Source: Flavihumibacter fluvii
GTDB lineage: Bacteria; Bacteroidota; Bacteroidia; Chitinophagales; Chitinophagaceae
Assembly (NCBI RefSeq): GCF_018595675.2
Contig: NZ_CP092333.1
Coordinates: 1,202,001 to 1,266,000 of the forward strand
DNA: 64,000 nt
Direction of reading: 5' to 3'
Of the stretch, positions 8,508 to 17,347 are shown piece after piece (position 1 is the stretch's first letter; each line of letters starts with the position of its first letter). A program made the translations under genes and the position numbers. The notes beneath the pieces are model-generated. The model was not told the DNA's origin. It did not search any database and saw only the letters and a program-made list of their open reading frames with translations.

Positions 8508-10279
8508 TGAAAATCAAAAGAACTAAGTGTATGAAAAAAATTAATAATAAGTATAAACTCAGGTTTACGATACCCTTGCTTCTACTGGTTACAGTTGGGT
8601 TCTGGGCCTGTAAGAAAAGCTTCCTGGAAACGACTCCATATGGACGCTATGGAGATGCTCAATTGTACAATGCCAAGGGTATTGACGCTCTTCTTGTAGG
8701 TGCCTATGGCATGCTCGATGGAGAATCTCAATTCAAGTATGGTGAAAACTGGGCCACACCTTCTACCAACTGGGTATATGGTGATATCGCTTCTGATGAT
8801 GCCTATAAAGGAACAGATGCGAATGACCAGCCGAATATGACCGCTGTGGAGATTTACAACTGGCTTCCTTCGAATAACTATTTTTATGCCCGTTGGATCT
8901 CCATTTATGATGGTATTGCCAGGGCAAATGACGTTATTAAGGTGCTGGCGCTTACAAAAGAGGCTAATCCGGCTGAGGTATCAGTTGAGTTTGAAAAAAA
9001 TGTAACTGCTGAAGCACGTTTCATTCGTGGCTGGCAACATTTTGAAGCCAAGCGTATGTGGGGTAATATTCCTTATGTTGATGAAACAGCTACAGAAAAT
9101 CCGGGAAATGGTGCCGCAGATGTGTGGGCAAAAATTGAAGCCGATTTTCAGGCTGCATATGATAATTTGCCTGGAACACAAAGCCAATTGGGCCGTGTAA
9201 ATAAATGGGCTGCTGGGGCCTACCTGGCAAAAGCTAAGTTGTACCAGGGTGATTACTCTGGAGCTCTTGCTATTTTTAATATTGTAAAAGCCCAAGGTGT
9301 AACACCTAAAGGAGATTCCTACAAACTTCTTGATGCTTATTGGCAGAACTTTGATCCCCGTTATGAAAACGGTCCTGAAAGTGTTTTTGCAATTCAGTTT
9401 GCCGCCCAGGGTTCCCAGGAAGGTGATGGTAGCCGTGGTTATGGCCTTGCCTTCCCTTATGGTGGTGACTTCGGTTGTTGCGGTTTCTTGCAGCCTTCTC
9501 AGAACCTGGTAAATGCATATAAAACAGATGCAAATGGTCTCCCTCTGCTGAACACATTCAACGATGTTGATGTGAAAAGTGACGAAGGTGTAAAATCTGC
9601 TGACCCTTATACCATTGGCACAGAAAATATGGATCCAAGGGTTGACTGGTCAGTTGGTCGTCGCTCTGTTCCATTCTGGGATTGGGGTCCGCACCCAGGC
9701 CAGAACTGGATCCGTGACCAGGGTTATGCAGGTCCATATAGCCCTAAAAAGCACATTTACTCAAGTGCTGATGAAAATGGTTTCAATGGAACTGGATGGA
9801 ATAACGTTACCGCAAAAAACTATGGTGCAATGCGTTATGCTGATATGTTGCTCATGATGGCCGAGTGTGAGGTTGAAGTTGGATCTCTTGATGTTGCACG
9901 TGGTTATGTTAATGAGGTGAGACTAAGGGCAGGTAAAGAAGAAAGTAAAGTTGTTGGTAGTCCAGCGAAATACCTGATCAAAACTTATGATGCAGCATGG
10001 ACCGATAAGGCTGTTGCGCGTCAGGCAGTTCGTTTTGAAAGAAGGTTGGAACTGGCTATGGAAGGTCACCGCTTCTTTGACCTGGTTCGTTATGACCAAA
10101 ACCCGGCAACACCAACTGAAGCCGAAACTACTTTGAATGCCTTTATTACAAAAGAAAAGGAAAAAAGAACTTATTTGAAAGCCGCAAACACTTTTGCAGC
10201 GAAAAATAAGGTGTATCCTATTCCGGAAAGGGCAATCGTATTGTCTAATGGTAAGATTACTCAAAATACAGGATACTAA
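8507..10279 (+). CDS. SusD/RagB-family nutrient-binding outer membrane lipoprotein
   Basis: SusD-like lipoproteins sit on the cell surface as the lid of the SusC channel and bind the ligand. The protein has a basic N-terminus, a hydrophobic stretch and a lipidation cysteine (VGFWACKKSFLETTP, Cys35 counted from the ATG at 8507). This is followed by TPR-like helices and the C-terminal SusD signature (AVRQAVRFERRLELAMEGHRFFDLVRYDQ; quoted parts: RFERRLELAMEGHRFFDLVR). It ends in the usual YPIPERAIVLSNGKITQNTGY region. The ATG overlaps the SusC stop; a second ATG at 8531 would shorten the basic tail and is also plausible. A rho-independent terminator follows directly, closing the SusCD transcript. 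The ligand cannot be predicted. Confidence 0.96.
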   Translation: MKIKRTKCMKKINNKYKLRFTIPLLLLVTVGFWACKKSFLETTPYGRYGDAQLYNAKGIDALLVGAYGMLDGESQFKYGENWATPSTNWVYGDIASDDAYKGTDANDQPNMTAVEIYNWLPSNNYFYARWISIYDGIARANDVIKVLALTKEANPAEVSVEFEKNVTAEARFIRGWQHFEAKRMWGNIPYVDETATENPGNGAADVWAKIEADFQAAYDNLPGTQSQLGRVNKWAAGAYLAKAKLYQGDYSGALAIFNIVKAQGVTPKGDSYKLLDAYWQNFDPRYENGPESVFAIQFAAQGSQEGDGSRGYGLAFPYGGDFGCCGFLQPSQNLVNAYKTDANGLPLLNTFNDVDVKSDEGVKSADPYTIGTENMDPRVDWSVGRRSVPFWDWGPHPGQNWIRDQGYAGPYSPKKHIYSSADENGFNGTGWNNVTAKNYGAMRYADMLLMMAECEVEVGSLDVARGYVNEVRLRAGKEESKVVGSPAKYLIKTYDAAWTDKAVARQAVRFERRLELAMEGHRFFDLVRYDQNPATPTEAETTLNAFITKEKEKRTYLKAANTFAAKNKVYPIPERAIVLSNGKITQNTGY

Positions 10280-10298
10280 TTAGTATATGTCAATTGTA

Positions 10299-10332
10299 CA
10301 AATGCGCTCCCACCGGGGAGCGCATTTTTTTT
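10299..10332 (+). terminator. Rho-independent terminator after susD-like gene
   Basis: A perfect stem aatgcgctccc / gggagcgcatt with a four-base loop is followed by eight T residues. It separates SusC/SusD from the downstream FG-GAP lipoprotein unit. Confidence 0.92.
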
Positions 10333-10353
10333 AAATAATAGCCAAACTGTGGG

Positions 10354-10382
10354 TTGCACAGCCGCGGCCTTATTTATATTTG
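10354..10382 (+). promoter_or_regulatory. Promoter of the FG-GAP lipoprotein / haloperoxidase unit
   Basis: TTG (10354-10356) and TATATTTG (10375-10382), separated by 18 bases, match the Bacteroidota -33/-7 consensus. The position fixes the start of the next gene at the ATG at 10406 rather than at 10349, because transcription would begin near 10388. Confidence 0.78.
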
Positions 10383-10405
10383 CAAGTAATTATCTACAAA
10401 ACATC

Positions 10406-13400
10406 ATGCGCATAGACCTGAACATTCCATCATCCATTGTAGTAACTATAGCTGTTGTTTTTGCTTCCTGTTCTGGTGACAGCGGAACCCATCTGTTTAA
10501 AAAGATAAGTGCTGAAAAATCGGGAATTACATTTAATAATGAGATTATTGAAGACAGTGCCATTAACCCCATCAACATGGAGTTTATTTACAATGGCTCC
10601 GGTGTGGCCATTGGTGATTTTAATAACGACAGCCTGCCCGATATATATTTTACCGGTAGCAGGGTGTCTAATGAATTGTACCTGAATGAAGGTGGACTGA
10701 AATTTAAGAATGTCACAGCGGCTTCCAAAACCGCTAACCAAGGCAAATGGAGCAGCTCTGCTTCTGTTGTTGATATTAATAATGATGGCCTCCAGGATAT
10801 CTATGTAAGCAATAGTGTGAAATCTAATGGAAATGACCGTAAGAATTTATTGTTTATAAACCAGGGTGTCTCCAGCGATGGGATTCCGAAATTTGCAGAA
10901 ATGGCCGCTGATTATGGACTGGATGACTCCAGTCATACGGTGATTACTGCTTTTTTCGATTATGATAATGATGGCGATCTGGATGCCTATATGGTGACAA
11001 CTACACCGATTAAAAGATCTCCCACCATTTTCCAGGAATATAAGCAGGATAATTCCAATACCAGCGAGGATAAATTATTCCGGAATGATTTTGACAGTGC
11101 CAGTGGCCATCCGAAATATACTGACGTTTCCCTGCCGGCCGGTATATCTAAGAAAGGTTATGGCCTGGGACTTAATATCGCAGATATTAACCAGGATGGC
11201 TGGAAGGATATTTATGTCACCAACGATTTCAATAATAGCGATCATCTTTTTATCAATAATAAAAACGGCACATTTACCGACCAGGTCAACCAATATTTCA
11301 AGCATACCAGCTTTAATGCCATGGGAAACGATATCGCAGACATCAATAATGATGGTTTGGTTGATGTCATCACGGCCGATATGAATCCCAAAGACAGCTA
11401 CCGCAAGAAAATGAATATGAATGCGAACAGCTACCAGGGCTATAAGAATCTTATGCGGTATGGCTACACGATCCAATATGTTCGTAATACCCTGCAACTC
11501 AACCAGGGCTTTATTTCTGCTGACCTGGCCGATACACTGCACCATCCCATATTTAGTGATGTGGCATTTTATTCCGGTATTGCAGAAACCGACTGGAGCT
11601 GGAGCCCGGCTGTTGCTGACTTCGATAATGATGGCCTCAGGGATATCATCATTACCAATGGTTACCCCCGTGATGTTACAGATAATGATTTCGTTTCTTA
11701 TCGGGCAGAAGCTAACCGTTATGCTTCATGGGACGCCATGATGGAACAGATTCCCCAGATCAAGATACCTAACTACGTATACCACAATAAAGGCAATGCC
11801 GTGTTCGATGATGTGACCAAGGCATGGGGTATGGATATTCCTTCTTTTTCCAATGGGGCAGCATATGCTGATCTGGACCTCGACGGGGACCTCGATTATA
11901 TTGTTAACAACATCAATGATCCGGCATTCCTCTTCGAGAATACACTTAACAATAAAAAGGATCCACCACATTTTATACGCTTTGGTTTTGACGGGCCGGC
12001 CCTGAATAAGGGCGGGTTTGGGGCAGTGTTACAACTATATAATGGCGGCCGGTTATACCAGGTGTATGAACATACCCCATATCGGGGTTACCTCACCAGT
12101 GTTGAACCTGTTGCCCATTTTGGCCTGGATAGTTTGGCTTTGCTCGATTCAGTTAAAGTGATCTGGCCGGATGGTAAATCGCAATTGCTCACAAGTCAAA
12201 AAGCTAACCAGACTATTACACTACATTATTCTGATGCCATCATAGGAACCGGGTCTAACCTCTACCCACCGGCATCAATCCCTTCCTTGTTTGTTGACCA
12301 GACCCAAAATGCCGGCCTCAATTATTCTCACAGTGAACCTGATTATATTGATTTTAACATCCAGCGGTTATTGCCCCACAAATTTTCTGAATATGCGCCT
12401 GGGCTGGCTGTAGGTGATCTGGATGGAAACGGTTTGGATGATTTGGTGTCAACCGGTTCCTACGCGAATAGTGGCCAATTGTTTTTCCAACAGAATAACG
12501 GAAAGTTCATCCGGAAAGAATTGATACCGGGTACCAATTCTTCCAATAAAACCCGGGAAGAATTGGGCATCCTTATTTTTGATGCCGATAAAGACGGTGA
12601 CCAGGATATTTATACGACTGGTGGTGGCTACGAACAAAAATCCGGATCTCCAGCATACCAGGACATGTTATATATTAATGATGGGAAAGGGAATTTTAAA
12701 ATGGATACGCTTGCGATTCCGTCGAATTTTACCAGTAAATCCTGCGTACGTGCTGCTGATATTGACCAGGATGGTGACCTTGATCTTTTCCTGGCAGGAA
12801 GGGTAGAACCTGGTGCTTATCCAAAACCTGTTTCCAGCTTTATTTTACGGAACGATTCAAAACCTGGCCAACCAAAATTTACAGATGTTACTAATTACGT
12901 AGCGAAGGAAATGGCCGCACTTGGATTGGTCTGCGATGGAATTTTCACCGATTATGATAATGATGGCTGGATTGACCTTGTGCTTGCTGGTGAATGGATG
13001 CCGATCACAGTCTTTAAAAATGAAAGGGGAGTATTTAGAAACCTCACTGCTGCCACTGGAATTGCTGATCGTATTGGTTGGTGGAATAGCCTTGCTGCAG
13101 GTGATTTTGATAATGACGGCGATATTGACTACATCGCAGCAAACCTTGGGCTCAATTCTTTTTATCGCGCCAGCGATAAATACCCTATTGGTATCTACGC
13201 AAAGGATTTTGATGGCAATGGCAGCTATGACGCTTTTCCCTCTTTATTCCTGCCCTACAATTTGACGGACAGCACCATAGTTGAATTCCCGGCGCAGACC
13301 CGCGACGATATCATCAAACAAATGATCAGTATGCGGGAGCGTTTCCCCAATTATAAGGCATTTGCCCAAACACCCATGCAAAGCCTGTTTACGAAGGAAC

Positions 13401-13999
13401 AGTTAAAAGGCGCTTTGGTCCTGAAAGCAAATTATTTGCAATCGGGTTTTATCCGCAACAACGGGAATGGCAAGTTCAGTATTGAAGCATTGCCCATGCA
13501 GGCACAATTGTCTGCCTTGAATGGTATGACCGTTGATGACTTTGACGGCGATGGTATAGCAGATGTAGCCATCGTAGGCAATGATTATGGTACGGAGGTT
13601 TCTGTTGGCAGGTATGATGCATTAAATGGGTTGATCCTGAAAGGAGACGGCAATGGCGGATTCAGGCCATTACCCATTGAAACAGCTGGACTTTTTGTGC
13701 CGGGAAATGCGAGAGCCCTCGTGAAGTTGTTAGGTAAGGATAATACCTACCTGTTGGCTGCGAGCCAGAACAACGGACCGCTAAAACTGTTTGGCGAGCG
13801 AAATAAATCAGGAAATATTATTCGCCTGAAAGATGATGAAGTGGCTGCAATCATTACCTTGCCAGACGGAAAAAAACAAAAACAGGAATTTTATTTTGGT
13901 GCATCCTTTTTATCTCAATCTGGACGATTCACAGTTATCCCGGTAAATGCTACCAGAGTTGAATTCATCAATTCAAAAGGTGAAAAACGAAGCCTTTAG
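10406..13999 (+). CDS. FG-GAP/VCBS-repeat lipoprotein with ASPIC/UnbV domain
   Basis: The product (about 1197 residues) is a lipoprotein (SSIVVTIAVVFASC, then SGDSG). Its body carries 14 calcium-binding Asp-rich FG-GAP motifs of the form DxDxDGxxD. Seven lie before an ASPIC/UnbV-type segment (GGFGAVLQLYNGGRLYQVYE; VKVIWPDGKSQ) and seven after it. Examples are DFNNDSLPDIY, DINNDGLQDIY and DYDNDGDLD in the first set, and DLDGNGLDDL, DIDQDGDLDL and DFDGDGIADV in the second. This suggests two seven-bladed beta-propellers. The family (CRTAC1-like) is often found beside SusD genes in Bacteroidota. A role in surface binding or scaffolding is inference. It has its own promoter (10354-10382) and is followed 27 bases later by the haloperoxidase-like gene. 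The frame is open to 10349, but that lies upstream of the predicted transcription start. Confidence 0.93.
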   Translation: MRIDLNIPSSIVVTIAVVFASCSGDSGTHLFKKISAEKSGITFNNEIIEDSAINPINMEFIYNGSGVAIGDFNNDSLPDIYFTGSRVSNELYLNEGGLKFKNVTAASKTANQGKWSSSASVVDINNDGLQDIYVSNSVKSNGNDRKNLLFINQGVSSDGIPKFAEMAADYGLDDSSHTVITAFFDYDNDGDLDAYMVTTTPIKRSPTIFQEYKQDNSNTSEDKLFRNDFDSASGHPKYTDVSLPAGISKKGYGLGLNIADINQDGWKDIYVTNDFNNSDHLFINNKNGTFTDQVNQYFKHTSFNAMGNDIADINNDGLVDVITADMNPKDSYRKKMNMNANSYQGYKNLMRYGYTIQYVRNTLQLNQGFISADLADTLHHPIFSDVAFYSGIAETDWSWSPAVADFDNDGLRDIIITNGYPRDVTDNDFVSYRAEANRYASWDAMMEQIPQIKIPNYVYHNKGNAVFDDVTKAWGMDIPSFSNGAAYADLDLDGDLDYIVNNINDPAFLFENTLNNKKDPPHFIRFGFDGPALNKGGFGAVLQLYNGGRLYQVYEHTPYRGYLTSVEPVAHFGLDSLALLDSVKVIWPDGKSQLLTSQKANQTITLHYSDAIIGTGSNLYPPASIPSLFVDQTQNAGLNYSHSEPDYIDFNIQRLLPHKFSEYAPGLAVGDLDGNGLDDLVSTGSYANSGQLFFQQNNGKFIRKELIPGTNSSNKTREELGILIFDADKDGDQDIYTTGGGYEQKSGSPAYQDMLYINDGKGNFKMDTLAIPSNFTSKSCVRAADIDQDGDLDLFLAGRVEPGAYPKPVSSFILRNDSKPGQPKFTDVTNYVAKEMAALGLVCDGIFTDYDNDGWIDLVLAGEWMPITVFKNERGVFRNLTAATGIADRIGWWNSLAAGDFDNDGDIDYIAANLGLNSFYRASDKYPIGIYAKDFDGNGSYDAFPSLFLPYNLTDSTIVEFPAQTRDDIIKQMISMRERFPNYKAFAQTPMQSLFTKEQLKGALVLKANYLQSGFIRNNGNGKFSIEALPMQAQLSALNGMTVDDFDGDGIADVAIVGNDYGTEVSVGRYDALNGLILKGDGNGGFRPLPIETAGLFVPGNARALVKLLGKDNTYLLAASQNNGPLKLFGERNKSGNIIRLKDDEVAAIITLPDGKKQKQEFYFGASFLSQSGRFTVIPVNATRVEFINSKGEKRSL

Positions 14000-14026
14000 T
14001 TCTGTAATAAAATTGATTTCAATCTT

Positions 14027-15355
14027 ATGCGCAATAACATGAAAGTGTATTCATTATTTGTGGTGATGCTGATTGTATTGGCCGGTTGTAAAAATCTTCC
14101 TAAGGACCAGGCAGAACTGGTTTCCCATGATGTACAATTGGTGCATAGTATGGTCGGTCGTTTGAATGATGTGGTCATCTACGAGATATTTGCACCCCCA
14201 GTGGCATCACGGATTTACGCCTATTCCACACTTGCACTTTATGAAGCGAGCCGCGGCAAGGATACAGCCTATGAAAGCATTACGGATAAACTAAACGGAT
14301 TTCCTAAAATGCCGGTTCCCGAAATAGGCAAAGCCATTGATTTTGAGGTTGCCGGGACAAATGCCTTTTTTGCAGTTATTGAAAAATTCACCTTTACCAA
14401 GGATTCCTCCAGGGTAACCCGGGATAAATTGCTTGCTCAAATGAAAGCCGGACTTGACGATGAATTGTATGAACGTTCCTTGGCCTTTGGGAAATCAGTA
14501 GCTGATTCCATTATTAAAAGAGCTGCAACTGACAATTATAAACAGGTCCAGGGAATGCCCAGGTATTCTGTTGTTGATGCTCCCGGTCATTGGAAGACCA
14601 CCCCGCCAGATTATATGGATGCGATCCAGCCTTATTGGGCATTGATGAAGCCATTGGTTATGGATAGTGCCGCCCAGTTCAAACCAGTTCCGCCGCCTGC
14701 ATTTGACCTGAAAAAAGGGTCGCAATTTTATAATGAAGTCAACGAGGTTTACCAGGTAAGCAAAAATCTCACAGATGAACAAATTGAGATTGCAAATTTT
14801 TGGGATGATAATCCCAGTGTGGTAACCCATGTTGGTCACTTGACTTTCGCTAATAAGAAAAACAGTCCCGGTGGGCATTGGATTAATATAACCTCCATTT
14901 CATGCCAGAAGGCTGGCTACAATTGGATGCAATCCGCAAGGACTTATGCTCTTGTTTCGGTAGCCATGTATGAAGGGTTCTTATCCTGCTGGGATGAGAA
15001 ATACCGCAGCCAGTATATACGGCCGGTAACAGTCATCAACGAAAATATTGACCCCAATTGGGAACCACTCCTGCAGACGCCGCCATTTCCTGAATATACC
15101 AGCGGCCACAGTGTGGCATCATCAACCATTGCGGCTGTACTCACCAAAATTTTTGGAGACAATTTTTCATTTACGGATGATTATGAAGTACCTTATATTG
15201 GCATCCAACGTAGTTTTCCTTCATTTATAAAGGCATCTGAAGAAGCCTGTATCAGTCGTTTATATGGAGGGATACATTTTAATTCTGCAATTGTTAACGG
15301 AAGAACACAGGGTAGGGCATTAGGCGCATTTATTTGCGAAAAACTAGATTTGTAA
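14027..15355 (+). CDS. Vanadium-dependent haloperoxidase-like lipoprotein (PAP2 superfamily)
   Basis: Vanadium haloperoxidases oxidise halides with hydrogen peroxide; relatives in the PAP2 superfamily are acid phosphatases. The protein has a canonical lipobox (VLAGC, Cys21) and then an all-helical body. The vanadate/phosphate-binding signature is present in order. Lys325 and Arg332-Pro333 give K-x6-RP (KYRSQYIRP), Ser359-Gly360-His361 lie in PEYTSGH, and Ser410-Arg411 with His417 give SR-x5-H (SRLYGGIH). The Asp found four residues after the last His in classical haloperoxidases is Ala421 here. The order of residues fits the haloperoxidase branch, but substrate and metal cannot be proved from sequence. 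It follows the FG-GAP lipoprotein by 27 bases and precedes the EamA gene by 1 base, so the three probably form an operon. It probably acts in the periplasm or at the surface. Confidence 0.88.
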   Translation: MRNNMKVYSLFVVMLIVLAGCKNLPKDQAELVSHDVQLVHSMVGRLNDVVIYEIFAPPVASRIYAYSTLALYEASRGKDTAYESITDKLNGFPKMPVPEIGKAIDFEVAGTNAFFAVIEKFTFTKDSSRVTRDKLLAQMKAGLDDELYERSLAFGKSVADSIIKRAATDNYKQVQGMPRYSVVDAPGHWKTTPPDYMDAIQPYWALMKPLVMDSAAQFKPVPPPAFDLKKGSQFYNEVNEVYQVSKNLTDEQIEIANFWDDNPSVVTHVGHLTFANKKNSPGGHWINITSISCQKAGYNWMQSARTYALVSVAMYEGFLSCWDEKYRSQYIRPVTVINENIDPNWEPLLQTPPFPEYTSGHSVASSTIAAVLTKIFGDNFSFTDDYEVPYIGIQRSFPSFIKASEEACISRLYGGIHFNSAIVNGRTQGRALGAFICEKLDL

Positions 15356-15356
15356 A

Positions 15357-16244
15357 TTGACCATTTTTTTGCTTACAGCTATTGCCGTTCTTTTACGGAT
15401 CATATCCAATCCGGTTGGCAATGTTTTCCAAAAACAATTAACGTCAGGTGGTCATCACCCTTTGCTGGTTAATTTCCTTACTTATCTGTTGCTCAGTGTA
15501 CTTGTGATTACACTTGCATGGCCAGTTCATTGGCTTGAACTTCCACCAGGCTTTTGGTATAATGCCATTGCTGCCGGTATTGCCGGTGCTTTAGGTAATG
15601 GCTTCCTGGTCAAAGCATTACAAATGGGGGACCTTTCTGTACTTGGCCCGGTGAATTCCTATAAGTCGGTAATAGGGATAATTGTAGGGATTTTTCTCCT
15701 GGGTGAAGTGCCAAATATTTGGGGACTTCTTGGTGTGGTGTTGATCATTTGGGGAAGTTATTTTGTCCTGGATACAACAGAGGAACGTTTTAGCTGGGCA
15801 CTCCTCAAAAAGAAAGAAATCCAGTACCGGATATGGGCCATGGTGTTGACCGCTATTGAGGCAGTATTGATCAAGAAGATTATCCTGTATTCTTCCCCAA
15901 CTACGGCATTCATTTGCTGGTGCTGGTTTGGGGCATTTTTCTCCGGATTATTATTGTTCTTTTTCAGACAGAATATCGCTTTGGTTAATGGCCCTTTAAA
16001 AGGCGGAATAATCCTCAAATATGCTTTGCTGGTGACATGTATAGGGATCATGCAGTTTACTACCAATTATGCATTCGACCATATGCAGGTAGGGTATGCT
16101 TTATCACTTTTCCAGTTGTCAACCATTATCAGTGTATTGTTGGGGCATCGGCTTTTCGGTGAAAAACATATCCGCCAGAAACTGATCGGTTCTGCCATCA
16201 TGATCATCGGTTCAGTGATTATCATCTTGTTGAAAAACAAATGA
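15357..16244 (+). CDS. EamA/DMT-family inner membrane transporter
   Basis: This 295-residue integral membrane protein has about ten hydrophobic segments in two halves, as in the drug/metabolite transporter superfamily. Typical features are GPVNSYKSVIGIIVGIFLLGE closing the first half (quoted part: SVIGIIVGIFLLGE) and LFQLSTIISVLLGHRLFGEK closing the second. Loss of the substrate or solute across the inner membrane is the usual role; the solute is unknown. The start is a TTG one base after the haloperoxidase stop; no ATG is available before the first membrane helix. The tight spacing implies translational coupling and a functional link to the haloperoxidase-like enzyme. The 3' end converges on the alcohol dehydrogenase with 3 bases between them. 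Confidence 0.88.
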   Translation: MTIFLLTAIAVLLRIISNPVGNVFQKQLTSGGHHPLLVNFLTYLLLSVLVITLAWPVHWLELPPGFWYNAIAAGIAGALGNGFLVKALQMGDLSVLGPVNSYKSVIGIIVGIFLLGEVPNIWGLLGVVLIIWGSYFVLDTTEERFSWALLKKKEIQYRIWAMVLTAIEAVLIKKIILYSSPTTAFICWCWFGAFFSGLLLFFFRQNIALVNGPLKGGIILKYALLVTCIGIMQFTTNYAFDHMQVGYALSLFQLSTIISVLLGHRLFGEKHIRQKLIGSAIMIIGSVIIILLKNK

Positions 16245-16247
16245 CCA

Positions 16248-17297
16248 TCAGGATTTCAATGATGCGATATCAATTACAAACCGATAACGCACATCCCCTT
16301 TTAACATACGGTCATAGGCTTCATTGATTTGCTGTATGGGAATCAGTTCAATGTCGGAAACAATATTATGTTCTCCGCAATAATCCAGCATTTCTTGTGT
16401 TTCCGGCAGTCCACCAATCAGGGAGCCGCCTATACTTCTCCTGTTCATAATCAGATTGAAAGCAGGAACCTGTGCCGGGGCTGGTGGTGCGCCAACGCAG
16501 ATCATTGTGCCATTGGTGCGAAGCATATTCAGGTAAATATTGTAATCATGTGGTGCAGAAACAGTATCTATAATAAAATCAAAATAGTTTTTGTGTTTAT
16601 TGAGGGCGTCACTGTCACTGGTCAGCACAAAATGTGCCGCCCCTAATCTGCGGGCATCTGCCTCCTTAGAAGGTGAAGTGCTCAGCATGGTGACTTCAGC
16701 ACCAAATGACGCTGCCAGTTTAACAGCCATATGTCCTAATCCACCTAATCCCAGTACTCCAACTTTATGGCCTTTGCCTACCTTCCAATACTTCAAGGGT
16801 GAGTAAGTAGTTATTCCGGCACATAACAAAGGTGCAACTGCAGCAAGGTCAAGGTTGGCCGGAACTTTAAGCGTGAAAGCTTCATCTACTACTATTCTAG
16901 TTGAATAACCACCATAGGTAGGTGTTTTACCATCCAGTTCATACGCATTATAAGTACCTACTGAACCTGTTTCACAAAACTGTTCCAGGCCTTCTTTACA
17001 ATTCCGGCATTCACGGCAGGAATCAACCAGGCATCCTACACCTGCCAGGTCACCTGCTTTGAATTTTTTCACATGGTCCCCCACACGGATGACTTTTCCA
17101 ACTATTTCATGGCCGGGCACCATTGGGAATATGGAATTTCCCCATTCATTGCGGGCCTGGTGTATATCGGAATGGCAAACGCCACAATAAAGGATATCAA
17201 TTTCAACATCATGTGAACCAGGTTCTCTTCTGGTAATATCGAATGGAGCTAGTGCTGTACTGGCATCTTGTGCTGCGTATGCATGGATAGTTGGCAT
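16248..17297 (-). CDS. Zinc-dependent NAD(P) alcohol dehydrogenase (YahK/cinnamyl-ADH type)
   Basis: This cytosolic medium-chain dehydrogenase interconverts aldehydes and alcohols. The 349-residue length equals that of E. coli YahK. Catalytic zinc ligands are visible in CGVCHSDIHQ and in the PGHE segment. The structural-zinc lobe has four cysteines (in CLVDSCRECRNCKEGLEQFC). The Rossmann motif is GVLGLGGLGHMAVKLA. Motifs for the cinnamyl-alcohol-dehydrogenase subgroup (YGGYSTRIVVDE, CAGITTYSPLKYW) are present, suggesting NADPH-dependent aldehyde reduction, which is inference from the family. It lies on its own between the EamA gene (convergent) and the ABC exporter gene upstream on the same strand (50-base gap). 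Confidence 0.95.
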   Translation of the reverse strand: MPTIHAYAAQDASTALAPFDITRREPGSHDVEIDILYCGVCHSDIHQARNEWGNSIFPMVPGHEIVGKVIRVGDHVKKFKAGDLAGVGCLVDSCRECRNCKEGLEQFCETGSVGTYNAYELDGKTPTYGGYSTRIVVDEAFTLKVPANLDLAAVAPLLCAGITTYSPLKYWKVGKGHKVGVLGLGGLGHMAVKLAASFGAEVTMLSTSPSKEADARRLGAAHFVLTSDSDALNKHKNYFDFIIDTVSAPHDYNIYLNMLRTNGTMICVGAPPAPAQVPAFNLIMNRRSIGGSLIGGLPETQEMLDYCGEHNIVSDIELIPIQQINEAYDRMLKGDVRYRFVIDIASLKS

Positions 17298-17347
17298 ATA
17301 TGTAAATTTTGAGAATCCAATATAGGAATAAAAATACGCTTTCCGCT

